NCBI GenBank assembly: GCA_032433765.1
Contig: JAVIAB010000073.1
Coordinates: 68,987,087 to 69,051,086 of the forward strand
Length of the DNA: 64,000 bases
Direction: 5' to 3'
Origin: Megaustenia siamemsis
Taxonomy: Eukaryota; Mollusca; Gastropoda; Stylommatophora; Ariophantidae
Shown: positions 22,891 to 34,436 of the stretch, one piece after another
How the letters are laid out: each line of letters starts with the position of its first letter
Numbering within the stretch: position 1 is the stretch's first letter
The notes under the pieces: generated by a model
The model's database searches: none
What the model saw: only the letters and a program-made list of their open reading frames with translations
What the model was told of the DNA's origin: nothing
Program-made: the position numbers and the translations under genes

Positions 22891-23061
22891 TCATTATTTT
22901 ATGTTAAATCTGCAAAAAGCGCCACCAACATGTTCTGTGCTACTCTGTTGTTACTACTTTGCTGAATGTAATGATAACTGACTCATTTCTGTAAACTCAA
23001 ACTAATAAACTGTCAGTTCCTTTAACTTTTCAATGTCCACTCATAAAAGAAAACTTTGGGC

Positions 23062-23195
23062 ATGTAAGAAGACTTATCAACCAACACAGATTTGGAGTCG
23101 TCAGTCGCTGCTCCCGCTCTGGGACTTGCTGAGGAGGGGATCTGAGCACCTATGCTATGTTCGAAGTGCTATGATGATGACCAGCAAATAACTCA
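23062..23195 (+). mobile_element. LINE C, 3' end fragment
   Basis: Matches the last ~130 bp of the LINE C coding region (RRLINQHR.GVVSR and the final Cys-containing segment before AATAACTCA). It faces the LINE C copy at 23275-25280 tail to tail. Confidence 0.8.
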
Positions 23196-23274
23196 CAAGA
23201 AAACTTAACCAATTTTCTTTTCTGGAGTCTGTCAGGAAAGGGGGTGGAGATTTATTCAACCATAGAATATTGAG

Positions 23275-25280
23275 TTATTGAGTTATTTGCGGGTCATCAT
23301 AATTGCACTCCGAACATGTCCATAGGTGCTCAGATCTCCTCCTCAGCAATTCCCGCAGTGTCCAGCGACTGACGACTCCAGTTCTATGTTGGTTGATAAG
23401 TCTTCTTATACGGCCACTAAGTTTCTCATTTCTGGCTGAGCCCATCTTAACTCCCATTTCCATCATCCGAAGAAGTGACGTAGAACTGTGTTTGTCAAAA
23501 TCCTGTGCTCTTCCCACATCTCGGAGGGCATTGATGATGTCCGCCTGATCCATTGATTGCCTGTCCTCAACGACAGCACAGCTAGCCAACCTGTCCGCTC
23601 TTTCATTTCCCTGTACTCCCGCATGTCCAGGGACATAGGCAAAAGTGACCGTACGTATTTTGGATTTCTGCAACGACTCTACCCAGTGCATGCGTACAGA
23701 GCCCGCCTCCACTTATTTTTATCATGCTCATCGAATCACTCAGTATACATGCGTGGGTGTAGTCTTGTGACTCTAACCATTTGAATGCCTTGGTCACTGC
23801 CATCACCTCCATTGTTATGCTACTCGTATTCATGACGTATGTACCACTGTCTTCTTTGACTATTCTGCCTGCCGAGCGTGCTGTAAATGCCCATGCACTT
23901 CTTTAGTGTCGTCTTACAGATCCGTCTGTATAGATGACTGCATCTTTCACATTGGTGTTATCACAGATGAGACATTTGACCTCAGCATTAACCACGACCG
24001 GGTTCTGTTCCTTACTTTTCCTGTCGAGTGTGACAATACACGGGAAAGTCCCTTTGAACGACGTAGGCACCGGTATCCACTCCTCACCAACGCTGATATT
24101 GGTAAGCCCACAGACCTGTTTGATGACATCTTCTGCTCGGCCCATCCATAATTTGCCTCTTTTTAGCCTGGCACCTTTCCCTGTGTTGAGCACGTTGTGC
24201 AATGGATGCTCTTTATCTGTACTAATCTTCAGGTATGCTCGTGCTCTCCAGATCTTGATTCTGTCATCCATGGTTGGAAAGTCAAGAAGATACCTCATCG
24301 CTACACAGGGAGTGGCCCTTGTACATCCCAAGATAATGCGCATGGCTTCATTTTTTATTTTCTCCAGCCTATCAATTTGAGTCGTACTGACAGTAAGAAT
24401 TGCCAGGGCATAATCGATTGGCGTGAGGACTAATCCCTGGAATAGAAGAGTAAGTAGCCTCTGCTCGATGTTGGAAGCTGCCATGACCTTCACGGCGGCT
24501 AATCCTTTGCGGGATTTTGTTATCACATGGTCGACGTGGTCCAGAAAACAGAGGCTGCGATCAAACTTAACTCCGAGGTATGTCATCAACTTGTCCCTGG
24601 TCACCTCATCAGCTCCCATTCGTACTACCGGTGTGGTCGTACTAACGATATGATTGTTAAGGGAGAACCATGAAACTGATGCTTTATTAGGATTAACCAA
24701 GGCACCTGAAACCCCACACCAGGAAGAAATGCGATCGAGTTCGTCTTGCATTGTGGAGGCGATTCCCCGTCTGTCTCTTCCCTGTCGATATACCAGAATA
24801 TCATCAGCAAAAGTCAGAGTTCTTCCCCTCCCACCCAGCTGTTGTTCCGTGATCGTTATTGTGTGCACATTAAATAGAACTGGTGACAATGGTGAACCTT
24901 GTGGCAGCCCTGGACAAATGGATGTTGGCTCGGAAGACCAACTTTCACATCTGAGTATCACCTTCCTCTGAAACAGTGCCGCGGTGATCCATCTAATGAA
25001 GAAAGGGGTGCACTGCCAGTTTGAGGAGCATATACATGAGATATTCAAATGGTACCCTGTTGTATGCATCCTCCAGATCTATAGCAGCAGCACATGTCTC
25101 CTCTCGTCTGTGGAAGCCTTCAAAGACGTCATAGGCAAAGACTGCCGCATTGAGCCATGTTTCTTTGTTATATCTATAACCTCCAAGTGTGGGGGGGAAT
25201 GCACATTTCTGTTCAAGGTGACAGGTGAGGACAAGGGCAACTATTTTCTCCAGCAGCTTGCCCGCAATGTTCATAGAATA
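23275..25280 (-). mobile_element. LINE C copy 1: RT plus RNase H (I-like)
   Basis: The longest coding LINE in the window. The order on the minus strand is an RT domain, then a linker, then RNase H. The RT carries AAIDLEDAYNRVPFEYL, GLPQGSPLSPVLFN, the catalytic LTFADDILVYRQG and MTYLGVKFDRS. RNase H carries IYTDGSVR, MEVMAV, LSDSMSMIK and the GHAGVQGNERADRLA motif, so all four acidic residues (D, E, D, D) are visible. A C-terminal CSEC Cys pair follows and the frame ends ITQ-stop. RNase H after RT is typical of the I/Nimb-type superfamily. Defects: a frameshift near 25000, a TAA at 23903-23905 just after DGSVRRH, and a frameshift near 23715. The endonuclease and any ORF1 are missing. Confidence 0.9.
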
Positions 25281-25422
25281 AAGTGTGCTTATCCAGTGCA
25301 GTCACCACATAAGGAAAAAATGTTTTACACTATCATGATTCAAACGTGTGCTCTACTGGCTAGCAAACAGGTTTTAGTTATTAATTCGGTCATCCGAATT
25401 ATTATTCCTCTCTTCTCTCTCT

Positions 25423-26162
25423 TCTACCTTTTTAGCTCCCAGTGGAGCATAGGTCTTCAACAAACACTTTCCAAGTCGTTCTGTTTTTTGCAATTCTTTT
25501 AAGATCATTCCATGTCTTCCCCATCATCTTCATCTCTGCTTCTATCTGTCTTCTCCAAGAATTCCTTGGTCTTCCTCTTTGTCTTTTCCCCTGGGGATTC
25601 CAAAAAGGGCCTGTTGTGTAATACTCTCAGTTGGCTTCCGCAGTGTGTGTCCTATACTGCGCCATCGTCTCCGCTGTATCTCTTTATCCACTGGTGTTTG
25701 ACTGGTACATTTCCATAATTTTATGTTAGTGATTTTGTCCTGCCATATCCATCCTTTTATTCTGCGTAAGCATCCATTAATGAAAGTCTGTATCTTCGTG
25801 ATTGTCAATTTTGTTGTTCTCCATGTTTCACAGCCATATAATAGGACCACCTTAACATTTGAGTTGAAAATTTTTATTTTTGTATTTAACCTAATTTCTT
25901 TGGATTTCCATATGTTTCCCAGTGCAATGAAAGCTCCTCTTGATTTTGATATCCTTATTTTGGTATCATTTTCTGTTCCTCCCTCTTTATCTATATTACT
26001 GCCCAGTTATATGTAAGATTGTACATCTAATAGAGGTATTTCTCCTAGTTTTATTTGGTTATTGCCAACTGTATTAATTCTCATAATGTTGGTCTTATCA
26101 CTATGTCATCAGCAAAGTCTAAATCATCAAGTTGTTTGGTCAGTGACCACTGGATTCCATTA
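25423..26162 (-). mobile_element. LINE B copy 1 (RT and C-terminus)
   Basis: Minus-strand translation shows the catalytic LDDLDFADDIV, NIDKEGGTENDTKIRISKS, LLYGCETWRTTK and VDKEIQRRRWRSIGHTLRKP, then a KRKRGRPR-like stretch. It ends in CACTGGGAGCTAAAA plus AGAAGAGAG. The 5' end is truncated at about 26162. Several frameshifts. Confidence 0.85.
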
Positions 26163-27675
26163 TTATTTAATTATTCACAAATAAATAATTATTCAATGTA
26201 ATTTATATTTGTTAGTATATGGTAAATTACAAATTTTGCTACCTAAGTCCTAAGTTATTCTGTTCGGAGTTACGTTCCCGTGCACTTTAATTGGTTGTTC
26301 CATAATCTGTCATTAGAAGTTAGAAGACCCCTGTCTTCTCATCACCCTAACCCTTGTTCACACAATACAATTAAATGCACACAAACTAGAAGCAATAGAT
26401 ACAATCAATTACGTGCAGTCAATCAGAGGAGATAACTCGTTTAGCAGCTATATTTAGGCAGGTATGTCCTAGACTCGTAAAAAATTACCTTTGATTATAT
26501 TTTCAAATTCAATGTTTAAAATAGGCACAATAAACTGTTCGATTATTTCTGCTTGAGTAATCCATGAAATTTGTTTCTTGATCCGTTCACCGTTATGAAA
26601 CTGATGTGGTTTTTTTTTTCTTCAGATTTTGTCACTAGTGACTTGTCAGTCTTGTCGTTAAGTTAGTGATTGGACTTGGTCACGGCAGAATCAGATGACA
26701 GAAGAGATTAGAAATGTGGACTTGTCACTTTGCGCAGTAACAGTTGGCAACACTCAGCTGCTAACAGTAACAGTGACAACCGCAACACTAACATCAATCA
26801 TTCAGTATGATTCAGCAATAATGAATTGAATGAGAATAGTTATTAACCAACCTCACTTATATTTATTTTTGAATGAATGAATGGCATGGCTACCGTCCGA
26901 ATGGAAAAAGATCACGTTCACATACACCTGACCTTATAAAAAATATTCAGTGCAATCTGTCTAGTTAAAAGAAAGTTACCTTATTTCGAAATCTTCCCCT
27001 TCGCAAACTGTTCATTATCGTGGTGTGAGAAAAGCTATTTCAGTACAGTTGAGTAGTTCAATCCTAGTAGTATTGTAATGGAAGTAGTTTCAATAGAATT
27101 GAAAAGATGGCGCTTATCTCGCAGGAAACGACGTCCCACCGGTCAGAACTCGCTGACACTTATCTGAGGATCGATACACTTGTACCTATATCTCGATACT
27201 CGGAAAAGAAAGTGGCAGTAGCAGAGTCTGCAAACTCATAACATCTATATATATATATATGACAACTAGAGCTCAATAAATATTATTAATGCAACTCTAT
27301 TATGTTATACAAAGATCTGGATGTCCTCTTCTTCTTTCCTTCCTCGTTTACCTCTCAGCGTCGAGGGGTGATATAATTTGCGGTCTTTTGCTGTGATGTA
27401 AAATAAACAAATAAAAACAAATTGTTTCGTTTTGAGATTTCGGATTTTTTAATGATTATATTATGTTTTGTTCGTTTTTGCCCCAGTTGAAACCAAACGG
27501 TCGAAACGTTGGCTTTTTTGTTTTTTTTTGTGTTCACAAAACTCATTCTTAGACTTTGTCTTTTATTAGATGAAACAAAGTTGTCCCGTAAAATAGGAGG
27601 TTATACATTTGTTGACAATCCGTTAAAAGATATAACAAAGAATGGGATGGTACCAAAAGAAAAGAGGTGAATAGT
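26163..27675. other. No confirmed gene; possible minus-strand exon and promoter-like segment
   Basis: Minus strand 26489-26600 (112 nt) is open, reading GERIKKQISWITQAEIIEQF onward, and is followed by GTAATTTT. The preceding AG at 26601-26602 lacks a pyrimidine tract (A-rich), which weakens it. Near 27.10-27.18 kb there is a GC-richer stretch containing AAGATGGCGCTTATCTCGC on the plus strand, resembling a YY1/start-site motif. That stretch opens a frame of about 44 codons from the ATG. Neither is confirmed as a gene. Confidence 0.3.
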
Positions 27676-28345
27676 TATTGTTACTGAGTTATTTGTGGGT
27701 TATCATCATGGCACTTCGAACATGTCCATAGGTGCTCAGACCCCCTCCTCAGCATGCCCCGCAGCGTCCAGGGACTGACGACTCCAGTTCTGTGTTGGTT
27801 GATAAGAACTCGTATGCGCCTACTAAGTCTCTCGATTCTAGAGGTACCCATCTTTACTCCCATCTCCTTAATCCGCAGGAGAGATGTGGACTCAAGGTTG
27901 TTCTGTGCCCTCCGCATCTCGAGAAGGATTAATGACGTCTGCCTGATACATTGGTTGGCCGTCTTCAACGACAGCACAGCTTGCCAACCTGCCCGCTCTT
28001 TCATTTCCCTGTACTCACGCGTGTCCAGTGACGTAGACAAAGGCGACTCTGCGTATCGTTGACTTCTGTAATGACTCCACCCATTGCTTGCGTACAGAGC
28101 CCGCCTCCACTTTTTAATCATGCTCATCGAATCACTTAGTATACAGTTGTGGGTGTAATTTTGTGACTCCAACCAGGTGAATGCCCTCACCACAGCGACT
28201 GGTCTTCCCTCATCGGTGTTGTCCAAAATGAAGGAGTTGACCTCCGCATCGACCACGACTGGATTCTGCTCCATACATTTGCTGTCGAGTGTGACAATAC
28301 ACGAGAATGTGACACTGAGTGACGCAGGCATTGTATCCACATATA
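27676..28345 (-). mobile_element. LINE C copy 2 (3' part, RNase H deletion)
   Basis: An open frame of family C, from CIVTLDSKCMEQNPVVVDAE through LSDSMSMIK to the C-terminal WTLRGMLRRGSEHLWTC and ITQ-stop. Compared with copy 1 it lacks the segment containing TDGSV and the Glu-bearing helix: NTDEG joins directly to RPVAVVRAFTWLES. The GHAG motif is also lost. The RNase H core is therefore dead even though the frame stays open. Confidence 0.85.
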
Positions 28346-28394
28346 CACGGTAATCCCGAGGTGAATCGTATAGAAAGGAAAGATACAAACATGA

Positions 28395-28690
28395 CAGGGA
28401 CAGCAACTAAGCTGAGAGCTTCTAACAGCTGGCATCAGTATTGGCAAACAAAGACAGCTGGTCAAGCCCTACTACACCTCCTAGCGATGCCACTGGAAGC
28501 ACACTAATTAGTCTTGCCAAACAAATAGATATCGAAGAGGGAAGATAACCCGGCACTAAAATATGCCGTGCTGAGGTCGGGATTGTTGGGCCGAAAAGCG
28601 CAAATGTAACAACTATGCTGCAAACCACAACACAAGGTAGCTACGCCCGCTCACTCTTTATCTGAGAGCGGACGATGAAGAAGAGAGGTC
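28395..28690 (+). repeat. Interspersed repeat P, copy 1
   Basis: Resembles 45290-45600 and, more weakly, 49735-49920. Shared landmarks are ATCGAAGAGGGAAGA, CCGGCACTAAAA, GTCGTGCTGAAGTCGG-like sequence and a terminal GCGGATGACGAAGAGGAA-like segment. Class unknown; it may be the 3' end of a retroelement. Confidence 0.6.
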
Positions 28691-29169
28691 ATCGAGTGAA
28701 AGTCAAAAGAAAACACGTAACGCCATTTTCTCCTTGTGTCAAAGGTTACGTTAGCAACTTATTTAACCTTCAGTTTCGTTTGTTAATTTTTTTTTTTTTT
28801 TAATAGTGAGAACTGGTCGGTCTAGAAGTATCTGAACAAAAGGATACGGGTTTAAGTCCTGTCACAGCTTGTGGAGATTTTTTTTCTTCATCGAATCCAT
28901 TATTTCTTGGCGGCTTTACTATCCCTCATTTTCTAAGTATTGCTATCTTCTTGACTAGCGGCCCGTGTGTACTCTGGGCACCTTAAAGTACCATAGACAG
29001 TTACAAATCGAAAAGAGAAGGCCAAAATTATCCATTTAAAAATCTACCCATGCTGGGGATAAATGTATCCAGCTGAAAGGCGCAAATATTGCGTTTTGTC
29101 GTAAACTAGCGGAACAATGGGTAAACGAGGAAGAAGTTATGTTAGTGTTTTTATAGCTCATTTCACTTA
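28691..29169. other. No gene seen; possible tRNA-like SINE head
   Basis: CTGGTCGGTCTAGAAGTATC near 28812 and GGGTTTAAGTCCTGTC near 28848 look like degenerate pol III boxes of another SINE. No second copy here supports it. Confidence 0.3.
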
Positions 29170-29494
29170 GGGGGCATTGGTAGACTAGTTGGGAAAACCA
29201 CCCGACTGGACTACCGACATTCGGACAACCCGTGTTCGATTCCCGCTGGGAGCCAGTGTGAATTGTACTCGTGGTAAGAAAAAAAACCCCACGGTCGACC
29301 CAGCCTTTGGCAGAAATGGGTACCAGGGTAATACCCTGGGAAGGTGAGGAATGTTGCCTCGCATCTGAGTTTCGATGCTTGAGGCGACACTATCCAGAAA
29401 TTTCCGAACATTTCTGGATAGGCGGCAGAGCACATATGGGTGTAAACTCGCGTGCTAAGACGCCGGTTCAAGTCTCGTACTTTACCTTTACTTA
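29170..29494 (+). mobile_element. SINE-2 copy 1
   Basis: A tRNA-like head (GGTAGACTAGTTGGG box A-like, GTTCGATTCCCGC box B) is followed by a body shared with 54531-54860. Body landmarks are CGGTCGACCCAGCC, GGGAAGGTGAGGAA and TTTCGATGCTTGAGGCGACA, ending TCGTACTTTACCTTTACTT. A 12-bp-stem hairpin lies at 29390-29421. Confidence 0.85.
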
Positions 29495-29582
29495 AAGACA
29501 TTAAGAGAACACCTGGACGTTATTATATTATACTAATATATTTTTACAATTATTTTTAAAACAGCCGACGATACTTCCTTTT

Positions 29583-30735
29583 CATCATCATCATCATGTG
29601 CCTTACCGGTTGGCGTAGGTGATCATGTCCCTCCACGATCTTCTATCTACAGCGCATCGTATCAGTTCTGTTGTTGACCGTTTTCCATGCCATGACACCA
29701 AGCTATCCAGTATTTTCTCTCTTTGTCGTCCGCGATCTCTCTTTCCTTTTATTTTGCCAGTTGTAACCAAGTATTCCAACTTTCCTCTTCTCATGATGTG
29801 CCCGAAAAATGTTGATTGCTTCTTTCTGATGTTTTTTAAAAGCTCCCTTTTTGTGTTGGCCTCTTTGAGAACTTCCTCATTGGTCTTTTTAGCTGTCCAG
29901 GGAACTTTCAACATTCTTCTGAGAAATCCCATCTCTGTGGCCTGTAAATGTCTTTTCATTTGTTTGTCTACTGCCCAAGATTCGCTTCCATAGGTCAGAA
30001 TTGGTTCTATATAGCACAGATGAACTCTCTTTCTCATTTTTATTGACATAGATTTGTTGCATAAGAAATTTTTCATTTTCTGAAATGCTATTTTGGCCTG
30101 AGCTATTCTGCTTTTTATTTCTGTGGTGCATCTCCCATCTGATGTTATTATTGTGCCCAAGTATTTAAAACGTTGCACTTGTTTCAGATTTGTCTCGTTT
30201 ATTTTTATGCTGCATGATGGTGATGGTTGTTTCTTCGATATAACCATTACTTCTGTTTTCTTGCTATTCAGACTGAGACCTTTCTTGTTGCTTTCTTTTA
30301 CTATTATGTCTATCATTTCTTGTAGTTCGTTCTCTGTCTCTGCTATTAAGACTGTGTCATCCGCATATCGCAAATTATTTATGCTGTGAATGTTGATTTC
30401 AATTCCTTTTTTGTCTATTATTGATCTCATAATATATTCGCTGTAAAGTGAAACAAATCCGGTGACAGAACACAGCCTTGTCTGACTCCTTGTTTTATAT
30501 ATTGGAATTGTCCTGTTTGGTTGTTAATTCGTATATCTGCTGTTTGTTGCCAGTACATGTTTTTTTATGATTCGCAGATCCCTGCCATCAATGTTTAATT
30601 TCTCCAGCATATTGATAAATTTCCACATGCTTTACCTTCTCAAATGCTTTCGTGTAGTCTATGAAGCACATATATAGATCTTTCTTTACCTCTATACTTA
30701 TTTCTGGTTTTCTACGTTTTCAAACATGAAGATTC
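29583..30735 (-). mobile_element. LINE D copy 1 (RTE-like)
   Basis: A 275-codon open frame on the minus strand. It covers the RT catalytic LRYADDTVLIAETENELQEM, LNSKKTEVMVIS, RFKYLGTIITSDGR, a thumb/C-terminal region (YGSESWAVDK, RRMLKVPWTAKKTNEEVL) and DRRSWRDMITYANR. Order and motifs resemble RTE/BovB elements. The 3' tail is a (GATGAT)n run. The 5' RT part (30431-30735) has stops. The YADD site and most of the C-terminus are intact, so this is a young copy. Confidence 0.88.
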
Positions 30736-30747
30736 TATATATATATA

Positions 30748-30994
30748 AGAAGCCGCGATAGCTCAGTGGTCAGTGAACTGGACTACAAAGGACAAGAGCA
30801 GGTCCTGATCGACAGCTTCCGGGCTCACCCAGCCTTTAATGGGTACCGAATTTTTTCTGGGAAAGTAAAGCGTCACGAACGTAATACCGACCACATTACC
30901 CCCAAAATCATGTGTCGAAGGTCTGTAAAAATTATGGTCACCAACACCTTATTCCCTATACGTGACTTGGCGTGATGGGGCTTTTTACTTTACT
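30748..30994 (+). mobile_element. SINE-1 copy 6
   Basis: Box A is intact, but a deletion has removed part of box B (GAGCAGGTCCTGATCGAC). The rest of the body is normal. TATATATAA flanks both sides (about 30739-30747 and 30995-31003), the likely target duplication. Confidence 0.88.
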
Positions 30995-31195
30995 TATATA
31001 TAACTTCAGATGAACTGTTACAATTAGTATCGGATCAACAAAGTAACAGATTCGTTATAAGTCTCTGTATTTTGAGTATCGAAGTGCGCGTCCATGGCTA
31101 TTGTTGATAGGTAGCATTTTTAACGGTGAATTTTAGCAACGAATTTATGAACATTTCAGCTAAAATTAGATAAATATGCAAAACTTTTAAAAGAA

Positions 31196-31447
31196 GTAAT
31201 GAGCTTATGTTTAAAAAAATTTTCTCTAAATGTTTGTACATGTATTAGTTATTTTTTGCCAAGTGTGTAGCTTCTCCCATTATGGTGGGAATAGACATGA
31301 GGAGACTATTTGAAAACCACACGGAACAAAACTCGCGTGATATAATTATTGTGTTGAAGGAAAAGAAAGATGTTTTAACTTTAAAGATAAGGCTAAAAGC
31401 AAACAAAATAAATAATAAAGCTTTTTTTCGACTCTAAAAGACCTTTA
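31196..31447 (+). repeat. ~250-bp direct repeat, left copy
   Basis: Matches 32555-32806. Landmarks are TTTTTTGCCAAGTGTGTAG, TGGTGGGAATAGACATGAG, AACCACACGGAACAAAACTC and TCGACTCTAAAAGAC. The pair brackets the nested LINE B insertions. No reading frame or LTR end motif was seen. Confidence 0.85.
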
Positions 31448-32562
31448 AAGACCATACAACCTTACATATATCTGGGCATCATATAGACAAAGATGGAGGA
31501 ATAGAAAATGGTACCCAAGAAAATATACCAAAAGCAAGTGGAGCATTTGTTGCACTGGGAAACATATGGAAGTCCAAAGAAATTAGGTTAAATACTAAAA
31601 TAACATTATTCAACTCCAATGTTCTTATTCTTCTACCTTTTAGCTCCCAGTGGAGCATAGGTCTTCAACAAACACTTTCCAAGTCGTTCTGTTTTTTGCA
31701 ATTCTTTTAAGATCATTCCATGTCTTCCCCATCATCTTCATCTCTGCTTCGATCTGTCTTCTCCAAGAATTCCTTGGTCTTCCTCTTTGTCTTTTCCCCT
31801 GGGGATTCCAAAAAAGGGTCTGTTGTGTAATACTCTCAGTTGGTTTCCGTAGTGTGTGTCCTATCCATCGCCATCGTCTTCGCTGTATCTCTTTATCCAC
31901 TGGTATTTGACTGGTACATTTCCATAATTCTATGTTAGTGACTTTGTCCTACCATTTCCATCCTTTTATTCTGCGTAAGCATCCATTAATGAAAGTCTGT
32001 ACCTTCGTGATTATCAATTTTGTTATTCTCCATGTTTCACAGCCATATAATAGGACCGACTTAACATTTGAGTTGAAAATTTTTATTTTTGTATTTAACC
32101 TAATTTCTTAATTAAAACTTCAATGTTAAGTCAGTCTTATTCTGTGAATGAAGAACTAAAATGACTATCATGAAGATACATACTTTCATTAATGGATGCT
32201 CACGCAGAATGAAAGGATGGAAATGGCAGGACAAAATCACTAACATAGAATTATGGAAATGTACTAGTCAAATACTAGTGGATAAAGAAATACAGCGAAG
32301 ATGATGGCGCTGGATAGGACACACACTGCGGAAGCCAACTGAGAGTATTACACAGCAGACTCTTTTTTTGGAATCCCCACGGAATAAGACAAAGAGGAAG
32401 ACCAAAGAATTTTTGGAGAAGACAGATAGAAGCAGAGATGAAGATGATGGGGAAGACATGGACCGATCTTAAAAGAATGGCAAGAATCAGAATGGTTTGG
32501 AAAGTGTTTGTTGAAGACCTATGCTCCACAGGGAGCTCAAAGGTAGAAGAAGAATATTAAGC
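31448..32562 (+). mobile_element. LINE B copy 2, interrupted by another LINE B
   Basis: The plus strand encodes an RT segment at 31448-31611 (YLGHHIDKDGGIENG, ASGAFVALGNIWKSKEIRLN, LFNSNV) and resumes at 32116-32562 (IHTFINGC, KWQDKITNIELWKCTSQ, WRWIGHTLRKPTESITQQTL). It ends in the family's CTCAAAGGTAGAAGAAGAAT. The reading resumes correctly once the minus-strand insert at 31624-32115 is removed. Confidence 0.85.
31624..32115 (-). mobile_element. LINE B copy 3, nested in copy 2
   Basis: A reversed 3' fragment of the same family, with an 86-codon open frame (DKEIQRRRWRWIGHTLRKP, GKRQRGRPRNSWRRQIEAEM). The target duplication AACTCCAATGTT / AACTTCAATGTT is at 31612-31623 and 32116-32127. With the downstream part of copy 2 it forms a ~450-bp palindrome. 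Confidence 0.85.
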
Positions 32563-32806
32563 TTATTTTTAAATATTTTTTTTTCTCTTAATGTTTGTAT
32601 TAGTTATTTTTTGCCAAGTGTGTAGTTTCGCCCAATATGGTGGGAATAGACATGAGGAGACTATTTGAAAACCACACGGAACAAAACTCGCGTAATACAA
32701 TTATTGTGCTGAAGGAAAAAAAAATATTCCAACTTTAAAGATAAGGCTAAAAGCAAAAATAAATAAAACAGTTTTTCTTTTCGACTCTAAAAGACTTTTA
32801 ATGGTG
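32555..32806 (+). repeat. ~250-bp direct repeat, right copy
   Basis: Second copy of the segment at 31196-31447, starting directly after the LINE B 3' end. A T-run follows at about 32851-32873. Confidence 0.85.
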
Positions 32807-33183
32807 AACAAACATATACAACGCATACAACAAATAAAATAAAGCGGGCTTTTTTTTTTTTTTTTTTTTTTTTGTGTAACACGGTGTCCACACGAAAGAC
32901 TGTCGCGGGAATCATCTTTCGTCCATTTTGAGTTCATAATGGCTGCACAGCAGATCCCCGTAATACAAACCACCTTAACTTTTAACGTTCCTGAGTTTTA
33001 ACACAAAATCCAGAGTTCGAACGATGCATCAAAGATCAAACTGCGTGAGCAGTGAAAAAATGTCATATGCATTCTGTTGTGCGTCTGGACTATCTCTTGT
33101 GTTACAGTTGTATGTTTTCATGACTTTTCTCGCTTTATTTTTTGTGTGTGTGGTTGGTAGTATATAACCAGTATCTGTTAATT

Positions 33184-34279
33184 CAGATCTATACCTATGT
33201 TTCATAGATTACACCAAGGCATTTGATAAAGTAAAGCACCAAGAAATAATCACAATTTTAGAAAGCATAAACGTAGACAGCAAAGATATAAGAATAATAA
33301 AGAACATGTACTGGCAACAAACAGCGGCCATAAGAACTGGAAACCAATTGGGAATGTTTCAACAAATAAAATAGGGTGTTAGACAAGGTTGTGTGCTGTC
33401 ACCAGATTTGTTTAATATTTATAGTGATATTATTTTAAGATCCGTAAGGGGCATGCCTGGAATAACAATTGGAGGTCATAATATAAATAATCTAAGGTAT
33501 GCTGATGATACAGTATTAATCACTAAGAGTGAAAATGAGTTACAAGAAATGTTGGACATTATAGTGAAAGAAAGCAAAAATAAAGGACTCAGCCTTAATA
33601 GCAAAAAGACAGAGGTAATGGTAACAACAAAGAAAAAGACATTACCTCAGTGCAAAATAAAGACAAGTGGAACAATATTAAAACAGGTAAATGAATTTAA
33701 ATATTTGGGAACTTTGTTAACATCAGACGGAAGATGTACAAAAGAGGTGAGATGCAGAATGGCTCAGGCAAAAGCAGCTTTCCAAGAAAATTAGGAACAT
33801 ACTATGCAATTCATTTTTGACAATAGAATCAAGAAAAAGAGTTCTTAAATGGTATGTAGGGCCAGCCTTAACATATGGATGCGATTCATGGACAATAGGA
33901 CAACAGACAAGAAAATCACTGGAGTCTGTAGAAATGTGGTTTTACAGAAGAATGTTGAGAGTGCCATGGACGGCTAGGAAGAGTAATAAGGATGTTCTGA
34001 GAGAGGTCAGACAAAAAGAGAGCTAATTTCCAATATTAAGAAGAAACAATCATAATTTTTTGGCCATGTAATGAGAAGAGAACAACTGGAAAATATTGTA
34101 ACAACTGGAAAAATTGAGGGCCGAAGAGATAGAGGGAAGCAGAGAGAAAAAATAACAGACAGCTTAAGAGAATGGCTTGGCAGGTCAACAACAGAAATGA
34201 TAAATAACTGCCGAGATCGAAAGTTGTGGAGAGACATGATCACCTACGCCAGTAGGCCCGGTACTTGTTGATGATGATG
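33184..34279 (+). mobile_element. LINE D copy 2 (RTE-like)
   Basis: A 5'-truncated copy with RT motifs FIDYTKAFDKVKHQE, GVRQGCVLSPDLFNIYSD and the catalytic LRYADDTVLITKSENELQEM. EFKYLGTLLTSDGRC and the C-terminal RRMLRVPWTARKSNKDVL and DRKLWRDMITYASR follow. The tail is GATGATGATG. A perfect 11-bp target duplication ATCTGTTAATT lies at 33173-33183 and 34280-34290. A stop before GVRQGC and frameshifts near 33795 and 34027 inactivate it. Confidence 0.92.
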
Positions 34280-34436
34280 ATCTGTTAATTACAGCATCTG
34301 CAAAAAGTGTGAAGTAGCTAAGAATAAAGTTGTAGCATCGACGATTGACGTGAATAATGGGCTTATCGTGAAGCAGAGAGAAGGGAAACCAAAACCATCA
34401 ACCAGTAGTGCAGGAGGGCAGACCATTGAGAGAGGG

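Noticed and set aside
23903..25069. Host gene with RT/RNase H domains (domesticated)
   Set aside because: At least five copies of the family in the window with truncations, frameshifts and a shared 3' end; an ordinary retrotransposon.
31448..32562. Twin-priming inversion of a single LINE
   Set aside because: A 12-bp duplication at both ends of the reversed part and a full 3' end on each piece show two separate insertions.
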